64,000 nucleotides of DNA from NCBI GenBank assembly GCA_030267565.1, contig BRXU01000070.1, positions 1-64,000 of the forward strand, given 5' to 3'. The notes beneath the pieces were generated by a model. It did not search any database. It saw nothing but the letters and a program-made list of their open reading frames with translations, and was not told the DNA's origin. The stretch comes from Pleodorina starrii. Lineage: Eukaryota; Chlorophyta; Chlorophyceae; Chlamydomonadales; Volvocaceae. Shown here in pieces: positions 11,712 through 24,340 of the stretch (its first letter is position 1; every line of letters starts with the position of its first letter). A program made the position numbers and the translations under genes.

Positions 11712-14700
11712 TGGGTTGGCCCGTGGGTCTACGGGGCTGGCCCGTGGGTCTACGGGGCTGGCCCGCGGGTCTACAGGGCTGGCCTGCGGGTCTACGGGTC
11801 TGGCCCGTGAGCCATGGGTCTACGGGGCTGGCCCGTGGGTCTACGGGGCTGGCCCGTGGGTCTACGGGTCTGGCACGTGGGTCTACGGGGCTGAGCCATG
11901 GGTCTACGGGGCTGGCCCGTGGGTCTACGGGTCTGGCCCGTGGGTCTACGGGGCTGGCCCGCGGGTCTACGGGGCTGGCCTGCGGGTCTACGGTTCTGGC
12001 CCGAGGGTCTACGGGGCTGGCCCGTGGGTCGACGGGTCTGGCACGTGGGTCTACGGGTCTGGCCCGTGGGTCTACGGGGCTGGCCCGTGGGTCTACGGGT
12101 CTGGCCCGTGGGTCTACGGGTCGGGCCCGTGGGCTTTCGGGGCTGGCCCGCGGGTCTACGGGGCTGGCCCGTGGGTCTACGGGGCTAGCTCGTGGGTCTA
12201 CGGGGCTGGCCCGTGGGTCTACGGGGCTGAGCCATGGGTCTACGGGGCTGGCCCGTGGGTCTACGGGTCTGGCCCGTGGGTCTACGGGGCTGGCCCGCGG
12301 GTCTACGGGGCTGGCCTGCGGGTCTACGGTTCTGGCCCGAGGGTCTACGGGGCTGGCCCGTGGGTCTACGGGTCTGGCACGTGGGTCTACGGGTCTGGCA
12401 CGTGGGTCTACGGGGCTGGCCCGTGGGTCTACGGGTCTGGCCCGTGGGTCTACGGGTCGGGCCCGTGGGTCTTCGGGGCTGGCCCGCGGGTCTACGGGGC
12501 TAACCGGTTGGTCTAATGGGTTGGCCCGTGGGTCTACGGGGCTGGCCCGTGGGTCTACGGGGCTGGCCCGCGGGTCTACAGGGCTGGCCTGCGGGTCTAC
12601 GGGTCTGGCCCGTGAGCCATGGGTCTACGGGGCTGGCCCGTGGGTCTACGGGGCTGGCCCGTGGGTCTACGGGTCTGGCACGTGGGTCTACGGGGCTGAA
12701 CCATGGGTCTACGGGGCTGGCCCGTGGGTCTACGGGTCTGGCCCGTGGGTCTACGGGGCTGGCCCGCGGGTCTACGGGGCTGGCCTGCGGGTCTACGGTT
12801 CTGGCCCGAGGGTCTACGGGGCTGGCCCGTGGGTCGACGGGTCTGGCACGTGGGTCTACGGGTCTGGCCCGTGGGTCTACGGGGCTGGCCCGTGGGTCTA
12901 CGGGTCTGGCCCGTGGGTCTTAGGGTCTGGCTCCTGGGTCTACGGGGCTGGCCCGCGGGTCTACGGGGCTGGCCCGTGGGTCTACGGGTCGGGCCCGTGG
13001 GTCTTCGGGGCTGGCCCGCGGGTCTACGGGTCGGGCCCGTGGGTCTACGGGGCTGAGCCATGGGTCTACGGGTCTGGCCCGTGGGTCTTAGGGTCTGGCT
13101 CCTGGGTCTACGGGGCTGGCCAGTGGGTCTACGGGGCTGGCCTGCGGGTCTACGGGTCTGGCACGTGGGTCTACGGGGCTGAGCCATGGGTCTACGGGTC
13201 GGGCCCGTGGGTCTTCGGGGCTGGCCCGCGGGTCTACGGGTCGGGCCCGTGGGTCTACGGGGCTGGCCCCTGTGTCTACGGGTCTGGCCCGCGGGTCTTA
13301 GGGTCTGGCTCCTGGGTCTACGGTGCTGGCTCCTGGGTCTACGGTGCTGGCCCGTGGGTCTACGGGGCTGGCCCGTGGGTCTACGGGGCTAGCTCGTGGG
13401 TCTACGGGGCTGGCCCGTGGGTCTACGGGGCTGAGCCATGGGTCTACGGGGCTGGCCCGTGGGTCTACGGGTCTGGCCCGTGGGTCTACGGGGCTGGCCC
13501 GCGGGTCTACGGGGCTGGCCTGCGGGTCTACGGTTCTGGCCCGAGGGTCTACGGGGCTAGCTCGTGGGTCTACGGGGCTGGCCCGTGGGTCTACGGGGCT
13601 GAGCCATGGGTCTACGGGGCTGGCCCGTGGGTCTACGGGTCTGGCCCGTGGGTCTACGGGTCGGGCCCGTGGGCTTTCGGGGCTGGCCCGCGGGTCTACG
13701 GGGCTGGCCCGTGGGTCTACGGGGCTAGCTCGTGGGTCTACGGGGCTGGCCCGTGGGTCTACGGGGCTGAGCCATGGGTCTACGGGGCTGGCCCGTGGGT
13801 CTACGGGTCTGGCCCGTGGGTCTACGGGGCTGGCCCGCGGGTCTACGGGGCTGGCCTGCGGGTCTACGGTTCTGGCCCGAGGGTCTACGGGGCTGGCCCG
13901 TGGGTCTACGGGTCTGGCACGTGGGTCTACGGGTCTGGCACGTGGGTCTACGGGGCTGGCCCGTGGGTCTACGGGTCTGGCCCGTGGGTCTACGGGTCGG
14001 GCCCGTGGGTCTTCGGGGCTGGCCCGCGGGTCTACGGGGCTAACCGGTTGGTCTAATGGGTTGGCCCGTGGGTCTACGGGGCTGGCCCGTGGGTCTACGG
14101 GGCTGGCCCGCGGGTCTACAGGGCTGGCCTGCGGGTCTACGGGTCTGGCCCGTGAGCCATGGGTCTACGGGGCTGGCCCGTGGGTCTACGGGGCTGGCCC
14201 GTGGGTCTACGGGTCTGGCACGTGGGTCTACGGGGCTGAACCATGGGTCTACGGGGCTGGCCCGTGGGTCTACGGGTCTGGCCCGTGGGTCTACGGGGCT
14301 GGCCCGCGGGTCTACGGGGCTGGCCTGCGGGTCTACGGTTCTGGCCCGAGGGTCTACGGGGCTGGCCCGTGGGTCGACGGGTCTGGCACGTGGGTCTACG
14401 GGTCTGGCCCGTGGGTCTACGGGGCTGGCCCGTGGGTCTACGGGTCTGGCCCGTGGGTCTTAGGGTCTGGCTCCTGGGTCTACGGGGCTGGCCCGCGGGT
14501 CTACGGGGCTGGCCCGTGGGTCTACGGGTCGGGCCCGTGGGTCTTCGGGGCTGGCCCGCGGGTCTACGGGTCGGGCCCGTGGGTCTACGGGGCTGAGCCA
14601 TGGGTCTACGGGTCTGGCCCGTGGGTCTTAGGGTCTGGCTCCTGGGTCTACGGGGCTGGCCAGTGGGTCTACGGGGCTGGCCTGCGGGTCTACGGGTCTG

Positions 14701-15259
14701 GCACGTGGGTCTACGGGGCTGAGCCATGGGTCTACGGGTCGGGCCCGTGGGTCTTCGGGGCTGGCCCGCGGGTCTACGGGTCGGGCCCGTGGGTCTACGG
14801 GGCTGGCCCCTGTGTCTACGGGTCTGGCCCGCGGGTCTTAGGGTCTGGCTCCTGGGTCTACGGTGCTGGCTCCTGGGTCTACGGTGCTGGCCCGTGGGTC
14901 TACGGGGCTGGCCCGTGGGTCTACGGGGCTAGCTCGTGGGTCTACGGGGCTGGCCCGTGGGTCTACGGGGCTGAGCCATGGGTCTACGGGGCTGGCCCGT
15001 GGGTCTACGGGTCTGGCCCGTGGGTCTACGGGGCTGGCCCGCGGGTCTACGGGGCTGGCCTGCGGGTCTACGGTTCTGGCCCGAGGGTCTACGGGGCTGG
15101 CCCGTGGGTCTACGGGTCTGGCACGTGGGTCTACGGGTCTGGCCCGTGGGTCTACGGGGCTGGCCCGTGGGTCTACGGGTCTGGCCCGTGGGTCTACGGG
15201 TCGGGCCCGTGGGTCTTCGGGGCTGGCCCGCGGGTCTACGGGGCTAACCGGTTGGTCTA

Positions 15260-18200
15260 ATGGGTTGGCCCGTGGGTCTACGGGGCTGGCCCGTGGGTCT
15301 ACGGGGCTGGCCCGCGGGTCTACATGGCTGGCCTGCGGGTCTACGGGTCTGGCCCGTGAGCCATGGGTCTACGGGGCTGGCCCGTGGGTCTACGGGGCTG
15401 GCCCGTGGGTCTACGGGTCTGGCACGTGGGTCTACGGGGCTGAGCCATGGGTCTACGGGGCTGGCCCGTGGGTCTACGGGTCTGGCCCGTGGGTCTACGG
15501 GGCTGGCCCGCGGGTCTACGGGGCTGGCCTGCGGGTTTACGGTTCTGGCCCGAGGGTCTACGGGGCTGGCCCGTGGGTCGACGGGTCTGGCACGTGGGTC
15601 TACGGGTCTGGCCCGTGGGTCTACGGGGCTGGCCCGTGGGTCTACGGGTCTGGCCCGTGGGTCTACGGGTCGGGCCCGTGGGTCTTCGGGGCTGGCCCGC
15701 GGGTCTACGGGGCTGGCCCGCGGGTCTACGGGGCTGGCCTGCGGGTCTACGGGTCTGGCACGTGGGTCTACGGGGCTGAGCCATGGGTCTACGGGGCTGG
15801 CCCGTGGGTCTACGGGGCTGGCCCGTGGGTCTACGGGGCTGGCCCGTGGGTCTACGGGTCTGGCCCGTGGGTCTTAGGGTCTGGCTCCTGGGTCTACGGT
15901 GCTGGCCCGTGGGTCTACGGGTCTGGCCCGTGGGTCTACGGGTCTGGCCCGTGGGTCTACGGGGCTGGCCCGTGGGTCTACGGGGCTGCCCCGTGGGTCT
16001 ACGGGTCTGGCCCGTGGATCTACGGGGCTGGCCTGCGGGTCTACGGATCTGGCCCGCGGGTCTACGAGGCTGGCCCGCGGGTCTACGGGTCTGGCCCGTG
16101 GGTCTACGGGGCTGGCCCGTGGGTCTACGGGGCTGGCCCGTGGGTCTACGGGTCGGGCCCGTGGGTCTTCGGGGCTGGCCCGCGGGTCTACGGGTCGGGC
16201 CCGTGGGTCTACGGGGCTGGCCCGTGGGTCTACGGGTCTGGCCCGTGGGTCTTAGGGTCTGGCTCCTGGGTCTACGGGGCTGGCCCGTGGGTCTACGGGG
16301 CTGGCCCGTGGGTCTACGGGTCTGGCACGTGGGTCTACGGGGCTGAGCCATGGGTCTACGGGGCTGGCCCGTGGGTCTACGGGTCTGGCCCGTGGGTCTA
16401 CGGGTCTGGCCCGTGGGTCTACGGGGCTGGCCTGCGGGTCTACGGGTCTGGCCCGTGGGTCTACGGGGCTGGCCCGTGGGTCGACGGGTCTGGCACGTGG
16501 GTCTACGGGTCTGGCCCGTGGGTCTACGGGGCTGGCCCGTGGGTCTACGGGGCTGGCCCGTGGGTCTACGGCTCTGGCACGTGGGTCTACGGGGCTGAGC
16601 CATGGGTCTACGGGGCTGGCCCGTGGGTTTACGGGTCTGGCCCGTGGGTCTACGGGGCTGGCCCGCGGGTCTACGGGGCTGGCCTGCGGGTCTACGGTTC
16701 TGGCCCGAGGGTCTACGGGGCTGGCCCGTGGGTCGACGGGTCTGGCACGTGGGTCTACGGGTCTGGCCCGTGGGTCTACGGGGCTGGCCCGTGGGTCTAC
16801 GGGTCTGGCCCGTGGGTCTACGGGTCGGGCCCGTGGGTCTTCGGGGCTGGCCCGCGGGTCTACGGGGCTGGCCCGCGGGTCTACGGGGCTGGCCTGCGGG
16901 TCTACGGGTCTGGCCCGTGGGTCTACGGGGCTGGCCCGTGGGTCTACGGGTCTGGCACGTGGGTCTACGGGGCTGGCCCGCGGGTGTACGGGGCTGGCCT
17001 GCGGGTCTACGGGTCTGGCACGTGGGTCTACGGGGCTGAGCCATGGGTCTACGGGTCGGGCCCGTGGGTCTTCGGGGCTGGCCCGCGGGTCTACGGGTCG
17101 GGCCCGTGGGTCTACGGGGCTGGCCCGCGGGTCTACGGGTCTGGCCCGCGGGTCTTAGGGTCTGGCTCCTGGGTCTACGGTGCTGGCCCGTGGGTCTACG
17201 GGGCTGGCCCGTGGGTCTACGGGGCTAGCTCGTGGGTCTACGGGGCTGGCCCGTGGGTCTACGGGGCTGGCCCGTGGGTCTACGGGTCTGGCCCGTGGGT
17301 CTACGGGTCTGGCCCGTGGGTCTTCGGGGCTGGCCCGCGGGTCTACGGGGCTGGCCCGCGGGTCCACGGGGCTGGCCTGCGGGTCTACGGGTCTGGCACG
17401 TGGGTCTACGGGGCTGAGCCATGGGTCTACGGGGCTGGCCCGTGGGTCTACGGGGCTGGCCCGTGGGTCTACGGGGCTGGCCCGTGGGTCTACGGGTCTG
17501 GCCCGTGGGTCTTAGGGTCTGGCTCCTGGGTCTACGGTGCTGGCCCGTGGGTCTACGGGTCTGGCCCGTGGGTCTACGGGGCTGGCCCGTGGGTCTACGG
17601 GGCTGGCCCGTGGGTCTACGGGGCTGCCCCGTGGGTCTACGGGTCTGGCCCGTGGATCTACGGGGCTGGCCTGCGGGTCTACGGGTCTGGCCCGCGGGTC
17701 TACGAGGCTGGCCCGCGGGTCTACGGGTCTGGCCCGTGGGTCTACGGGGCTGGCCCGTGGGTCTACGGGGCTGGCCCGTGGGTCTACGGGTCGGGCCCGT
17801 GGGTCTTCGGGGCTGGCCCGCGGGTCTACGGGTCGGGCCCGTGGGTCTACGGGGCTGGCCCGTGGGTCTACGGTTCTGGCCCGTGGGTCTTAGGGTCTGG
17901 CTCCTGGGTCTACGGGGCTGGCCCGTGGGTCTACGGGTCTGGCACGTGGGTCTACGGGGCTGGCCCGTGGGTCTACGGGTCGGGCCCGTGGGTCTACGGG
18001 TCGGGCCCGTGGGTCTTCGGGGCTGGCCCGCGGGTCTACGGGGCTAACCGGTTGGTCTAATGGGTTGGCCCGTGGGTCTACGGGGCTGGCCCGTGGGTCT
18101 ACGGGGCTGGCCCGCGGGTCTACAGGGCTGGCCTGCGGGTCTACGGGTCTGGCCCGTGAGCCATGGGTCTACGGGGCTGGCCCGTGGGTCTACGGGGCTG

Positions 18201-21200
18201 GCCCGTGGGTCTACGGGTCTGGCACGTGGGTCTACGGGGCTGAACCATGGGTCTACGGGGCTGGCCCGTGGGTCTACGGGTCTGGCCCGTGGGTCTACGG
18301 GGCTGGCCCGCGGGTCTACGGGGCTGGCCTGCGGGTCTACGGTTCTGGCCCGAGGGTCTACGGGGCTGGCCCGTGGGTCGACGGGTCTGGCACGTGGGTC
18401 TACGGGTCTGGCCCGTGGGTCTACGGGGCTGGCCCGTGGGTCTACGGGTCTGGCCCGTGGGTCTTAGGGTCTGGCTCCTGGGTCTACGGGGCTGGCCAGT
18501 GGGTCTACGGGGCTGGCCTGCGGGTCTACGGGTCTGGCACGTGGGTCTACGGGGCTGAGCCATGGGTCTACGGGTCGGGCCCGTGGGTCTTCGGGGCTGG
18601 CCCGCGGGTCTACGGGTCGGGCCCGTGGGTCTACGGGTCGGGCCCGTGGGTCTTCGGGGCTGGCCCGCGGGTCTACGGGTCGGGCCCGTGGGTCTACGGG
18701 GCTGAGCCATGGGTCTACGGGTCTGGCCCGTAGGTCTTAGGGTCTGGCTCCTGGGTCTACGGGGCTGGCCAGTGGGTCTACGGGGCTGGCCTGCGGGTCT
18801 ACGGGTCTGGCACGTGGGTCTACGGGGCTGAGCCATGGGTCTACGGGTCGGGCCCGTGGGTCTTCGGGGCTGGCCCGCGGGTCTACGGGTCGGGCCCGTG
18901 GGTCTACGGGGCTGGCCCCTGTGTCTACGGGTCTGGCCCGCGGGTCTTAGGGTCTGGCTCCTGGGTCTACGGTGCTGGCTCCTGGGTCTACGGTGCTGGC
19001 CCGTGGGTCTACGGGGCTGGCCCGTGGGTCTACGGGGCTAGCTCGTGGGTCTACGGGGCTGGCCCGTGGGTCTACGGGGCTGAGCCATGGGTCTACGGGG
19101 CTGGCCCGTGGGTCTACGGGTCTGGCCCGTGGGTCTACGGGGCTGGCCCGCGGGTCTACGGGGCTGGCCTGCGGGTCTACGGTTCTGGCCCGAGGGTCTA
19201 CGGGGCTGGCCCGTGGGTCTACGGGTCTGGCACGTGGGTCTACGGGTCTGGCCCGTGGGTCTACGGGGCTGGCCCGTGGGTCTACGGGTCTGGCCCGTGG
19301 GTCTACGGGTCGGGCCCGTGGGTCTTCGGGGCTGGCCCGCGGGTCTACGGGGCTAACCGGTTGGTCTAATGGGTTGGCCCGTGGGTCTACGGGGCTGGCC
19401 CGTGGGTCTACGGGGCTGGCCCGCGGGTCTACATGGCTGGCCTGCGGGTCTACGGGTCTGGCCCGTGAGCCATGGGTCTACGGGGCTGGCCCGTGGGTCT
19501 ACGGGGCTGGCCCGTGGGTCTACGGGTCTGGCACGTGGGTCTACGGGGCTGAGCCATGGGTCTACGGGGCTGGCCCGTGGGTCTACGGGTCTGGCCCGTG
19601 GGTCTACGGGGCTGGCCCGCGGGTCTACGGGGCTGGCCTGTGGGTTTACGGTTCTGGCCCGAGGGTCTACGGGGCTGGCCCGTGGGTCGACGGGTCTGGC
19701 ACGTGGGTCTACGGGTCTGGCCCGTGGGTCTACGGGGCTGGCCCGTGGGTCTACGGGTCTGGCCCGTGGGTCTACGGGTCGGGCCCGTGGGTCTTCGGGG
19801 CTGGCCCGCGGGTCTACGGGGCTGGCCCGCGGGTCCACGGGGCTGGCCTGCGGGTCTACGGGTCTGGCACGTGGGTCTACGGGGCTGAGCCATGGGTCTA
19901 CGGGGCTGGCCCGTGGGTCCACAGGGCTGGCCCGTGGGTCTACGGGGCTGGCCCGTGGGTCTACGGGTCGGGCCCGTGGGTCTTAGGGTCTGGCTCCTGG
20001 GTCTACGGTGCTGGCCCGTGGGTCTACGGGTCTGGCCCGTGGGTCTACGGGTCTGGCCCGTGGGTCTACGGGGCTGGCCCGTGGGTCTACGGGGCTGCCC
20101 CGTGGGTCTACGGGTCTGGCCCGTGGGTCTACGGGGCTGGCCTGCGGGTCTACGGGTCTGGCCCGCGGGTCTACGAGGCTGGCCCGCGGGTCTACGGGTC
20201 TGGCCCGTGGGTCTACGGGGCTGGCCCGTGGGTCTACGGGGCTGGCCCGTGGGTCTACGGGTCGGGCCCGTGGGTCTTCGGGGCTGGCCCGCGGGTCTAC
20301 GGGTCGGGCCCGTGGGTCTACGGGGCTGGCCCGTGGGTCTACGGGTCTGGCCCGTGGGTCTTAGGGTCTGGCTCCTGGGTCTACGGGGCTGGCCCGTGGG
20401 TCTACGGGGCTGGCCCGTGGGTCTACGGGTCTGGCACGTGGGTCTACGGGGCTGAGCCATGGGTCTACGGGGCTGGCCCGTGGGTCTACGGGTCTGGCCC
20501 GTGGGTCTACGGGTCTGGCCCGTGGGTCTACGGGTCTGGCCCGTGGGTCTACGGGGCTGGCCCGTGGGTCTACGGGGCTGGCCCGTGGGTCTACGGCTCT
20601 GGCACGTGGGTCTACGGGGCTGAGCCATGGGTCTACGGGGCTGGCCCGTGGGTCTACGGGTCTGGCCCGTGGGTCTACGGGGCTGGCCCGCGGGTCTACG
20701 GGGCTGGCCTGCGGGTCTACGGTTCTGGCCCGAGGGTCTACGGGGCTGGCCCGTGGGTCGACGGGTCTGGCACGTGGGTCTACGGGTCTGGCCCGTGGGT
20801 CTACGGGGCTGGCCCGTGGGTCTACGGGTCTGGCCCGTGGGTCTACGGGTCGGGCCCGTGGGTCTTCGGGGCTGGCCCGCGGGTCTACGGGGCTGGCCCG
20901 CGGGTCTACGGGGCTGGCCTGCGGGTCTACGGGTCTGGCCCGTGGGTCTACGGGGCTGGCCCGTGGGTCTACGGGTCTGGCACGTGGGTCTACGGGGCTG
21001 GCCCGCGGGTGTACGGGGCTGGCCTGCGGGTCTACGGGTCTGGCACGTGGGTCTACGGGGCTGAGCCATGGGTCTACGGGTCGGGCCCGTGGGTCTTCGG
21101 GGCTGGCCCGCGGGTCTACGGGTCGGGCCCGTGGGTCTACGGGGCTGGCCCGCGGGTCTACGGGTCTGGCCCGCGGGTCTTAGGGTCTGGCTCCTGGGTC

Positions 21201-21250
21201 TACGGTGCTGGCCCGTGGGTCTACGGGGCTGGCCCGTGGGTCTACGGGGC
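15260..21250. repeat. Larger nested satellite duplication, about 4.1-kb offset
   Basis: A rare monomer reading TACATGGCTGG occurs near 15,322 and again near 19,431. The variant order after both is closely alike: a GGGTTTACGG monomer, a GGCTGCCCCG monomer, and a TACGAGGC monomer near 16,065 and 20,171. The offset of about 4,109 bp is 195 monomers plus two 7-bp phase shifts. The blocks differ by single substitutions and a few monomers. Smaller higher-order blocks are nested inside, so several rounds of duplication of different length have shaped the array. Confidence 0.7.
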
Positions 21251-24200
21251 TAGCTCGTGGGTCTACGGGGCTGGCCCGTGGGTCTACGGGGCTGGCCCGT
21301 GGGTCTACGGGTCTGGCCCGTGGGTCTACGGGTCGGGCCCGTGGGTCTTCGGGGCTGGCCCGCGGGTCTACGGGGCTGGCCCGCGGGTCTACGGGGCTGG
21401 CCTGCGGGTCTACGGGTCTGGCACGTGGGTCTACGGGGCTGAGCCATGGGTCTACGGGGCTGGCCCGTGGGTCTACGGGGCTGGCCCGTGGGTCTACGGG
21501 GCTGGCCCGTGGGTCTACGGGTCTGGCCCGTGGGTCTTAGGGTCTGGCTCCTGGGTCTACGGTGCTGGCCCGTGGGTCTACGGGTCTGGCCCGTGGGTCT
21601 ACGGGGCTGGCCCGTGGGTCTACGGGGCTGGCCCGTGGGTCTACGGGGCTGCCCCGTGGGTCTACGGGTCTGGCCCGTGGATCTACGGGGCTGGCCTGCG
21701 GGTCTACGGGTCTGGCCCGCGGGTCTACGAGGCTGGCCCGCGGGTCTACGGGTCTGGCCCGTGGGTCTACGGGGCTGGCCCGTGGGTCTACGGGGCTGGC
21801 CCGTGGGTCTACGGGTCGGGCCCGTGGGTCTTCGGGGCTGGCCCGCGGGTCTACGGGTCGGGCCCGTGGGTCTACGGGGCTGGCCCGTGGGTCTACGGGT
21901 CTGGCCCGTGGGTCTTAGGGTCTGGCTCCTGGGTCTACGGGGCTGGCCCGTGGGTCTACGGGGCTGGCCCGTGGGTCTACGGGACTGGCACGTGGGTCTA
22001 CGGGGCTGAGCCATGGGTCTTCGGGGCTGGCCCGTGGGTCTACGGGTCTGGCCCGTGGGTCTACGGGGCTGGCCCGCGGGTCTACGGGGCTGGCCTGCGG
22101 GTCTACGGTTCTGGCCCGTGGGTCTACGGGGCTGGCCCGTGGGTCGACGGGTCTGGCACGTGGGTCTACGGGTCTGGCCCGTGGGTCTACGGGGCTGGCC
22201 CGTGGGTCTACGGGGCTGGCCCGTGGGTCTACGGCTCTGGCACGTGGGTCTACGGGGCTGAGCCATGGGTCTACGGGGCTGGCCCGTGGGTTTACGGGTC
22301 TGGCCCGTGGGTCTACGGGGCTGGCCCGCGGGTCTACGGGGCTGGCCTGCGGGTCTACGGTTCTGGCCCGAGGGTCTACGGGGCTGGCCCGTGGGTCGAC
22401 GGGTCTGGCACGTGGGTCTACGGGTCTGGCCCGTGGGTCTACGGGGCTGGCCCGTGGGTCTACGGGTCTGGCCCGTGGGTCTACGGGTCGGGCCCGTGGG
22501 TCTTCGGGGCTGGCCCGCGGGTCTACGGGGCTGGCCCGCGGGTCTACGGGGCTGGCCTGCGGGTCTACGGGTCTGGCCCGTGGGTCTACGGGGCTGGCCC
22601 GTGGGTCTACGGGTCTGGCACGTGGGTCTACGGGGCTGGCCCGCGGGTGTACGGGGCTGGCCTGCGGGTCTACGGGTCTGGCACGTGGGTCTACGGGGCT
22701 GAGCCATGGGTCTACGGGTCGGGCCCGTGGGTCTTCGGGGCTGGCCCGCGGGTCTACGGGTCGGGCCCGTGGGTCTACGGGGCTGGCCCGTGGGTCTACG
22801 GGTCTGGCCCGTGGGTCTTAGGGTCTGGCTCCTGGGTCTACGGGGCTGGCCCGTGGGTCTACGGGGCTGGCCCGTGGGTCTACGGGGCTGGCCCGTGGGT
22901 CTACGGGGCTGGCCCCTGGGTCTACGGGTCTGGCCCGTGGGTCTACGGGTCTGGCCCGTGGGTCTTAGGGTCTGGCTCCTGGGTCTACGGTGCTGGCCCG
23001 TGGGTCTACGGGGCTGGCCCGTGGGTCTACGGGGCTAGCTCGTGGGTCTACGGGGCTGGCCCGTGGGTCTACGGGGCTAACCGGTTGGTCTACGGGGCTG
23101 GCCCGTGGGTCTACGGGTCTGGCCCGTGGGTCTACGGGGCTGGCCCGCGGGTCTACGGGGCTGGCCTGCGGGTCTACGGGTCTGGCCCGTGGGTCTACGG
23201 GGCTGGCCCGTGGGTCTACGGGGCTGGCCCGTGGGTCTACGGGTCTGGCCCGTGGGTCTACGGGTCTGGCCCGTGGGTCTACGGGGCTGGCCCGTGGGTC
23301 TACGGGGCTAACCGGTTGGTCTACGGGGCTGGCCCGTGGGTCTACGGGTCTGGCCCGTGGGTCTACGGGGCTTGCCCGCGGGTCTACAGGGCTGGCCTGC
23401 GGGTCTACGGGTCTGGCCCGTGAGCCATGGGTCTACGGGGCTGGCCCGTGGGTCTACGGGGCTGGCCCGTGGGTCTACGGGTCTGGCACGTGGGTCTACG
23501 GGGCTGAGCCATGGGTCTACGGGGCTGGCCCGTGGGTCTACGGGTCTGGCCCGTGGGTCTACGGGGCTGGCCCGCGGGTCTACGGGGCTGGCCTGCGGGT
23601 CTACGGTTCTGGCCCGTGGGTCTACGGGGCTGGCCCGTGGGTCGACGGGTCTGGCACGTGGGTCTACGGGTCTGGCCCGTGGGTCTACGGGGCTGGCCTG
23701 CGGGTCTACGGTTCTGGCCCGTGGGTCTACGGGTCGGGCCCGTGGGTCCTCGGGGCTGGCCCGCGGGTCTACGGGGCTGGCCCGCGGGTCCACGGGGCTG
23801 GCCTGCGGGTCTACGGGTCTGGCACGTGGGTCTACGGGGCTGAGCCATGGGTCTACGGGGCTGGCCCGTGGGTCTACAGGGCTGGCCCGTGGGTCTACGG
23901 GGCTGGCCCGTAGGTCTACGGGGCCTACCCGTGGGTCTAATGGGCTGGCCCGTGGGTCTACGGGGCTGGCCCGCGGGTCCACGGGGCTGGCCTGCGGGTC
24001 TACGGGTCTGGCACGTGGGTCTACGGGGCTGAGCCATGGGTCTACGGGGCTGGCCCGTGGGTCTACGGGGCTGGCCCGTAGGTCTACGGGGCCTACCCGT
24101 GGGTCTAATGGGTTGGCCCGTGGGTCTACGGGGCTGAGCCATGGGTCTACGGGGCTCAGCCATGGGTCTACGGGTCTGGCCCGTGGGTCTACGGGGCTGG

Positions 24201-24340
24201 CACGTGGGTCTACGGGGCTGGCCCGTGGGTCTACAGGGCTGGCCCGTGGGTCTACGGGTCTGGCCCGTGGGTCTACGGGGCTGGCCCGTGGGTCTATGGG
24301 TCTGGCACGTGGGTCTACGGGGCTAAGCCATGGATAACTC

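Larger units (their letters stand above)
1..24332. repeat. 21-bp satellite array, about 1,150 monomers
   Basis: The whole stretch is a head-to-tail array of a 21-bp monomer beginning GGTCTACGGG and ending GGCCCGTG. The commonest monomer has 10 G, 6 C, 4 T and a single A, so the plus strand is nearly free of adenine. About a dozen recurring variants differ by one to four bases, for example CGGGTCTGG, CCTGCG, GAGCCATG, TCTTAGGG, TCGGGCCC and GCTAGC versions. Because 21 is a multiple of 3, several frames on both strands stay open for hundreds of codons, giving seven-residue repeats such as VYGAGPW on plus and RRPTGQP on minus. Monomers of 20 and 28 bp break the phase, which argues against coding. 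The left end is beyond the window. Whether the array is centromeric, subtelomeric or interstitial cannot be told; no telomere repeat is seen. Confidence 0.97.

Noticed and set aside
326..23423. Very long open frames (up to 1,483 codons) in the satellite, both strands
   Set aside because: A 21-bp repeat keeps frames open by arithmetic. Frames on both strands are open together, most start at GTG, and 20- and 28-bp monomers shift the phase. No signal peptide, intron pattern or domain is seen.
1..24332. CRISPR array or telomere
   Set aside because: Monomers are contiguous with no unique spacers. The CTTAGGG variant is not arranged as tandem telomere repeats.
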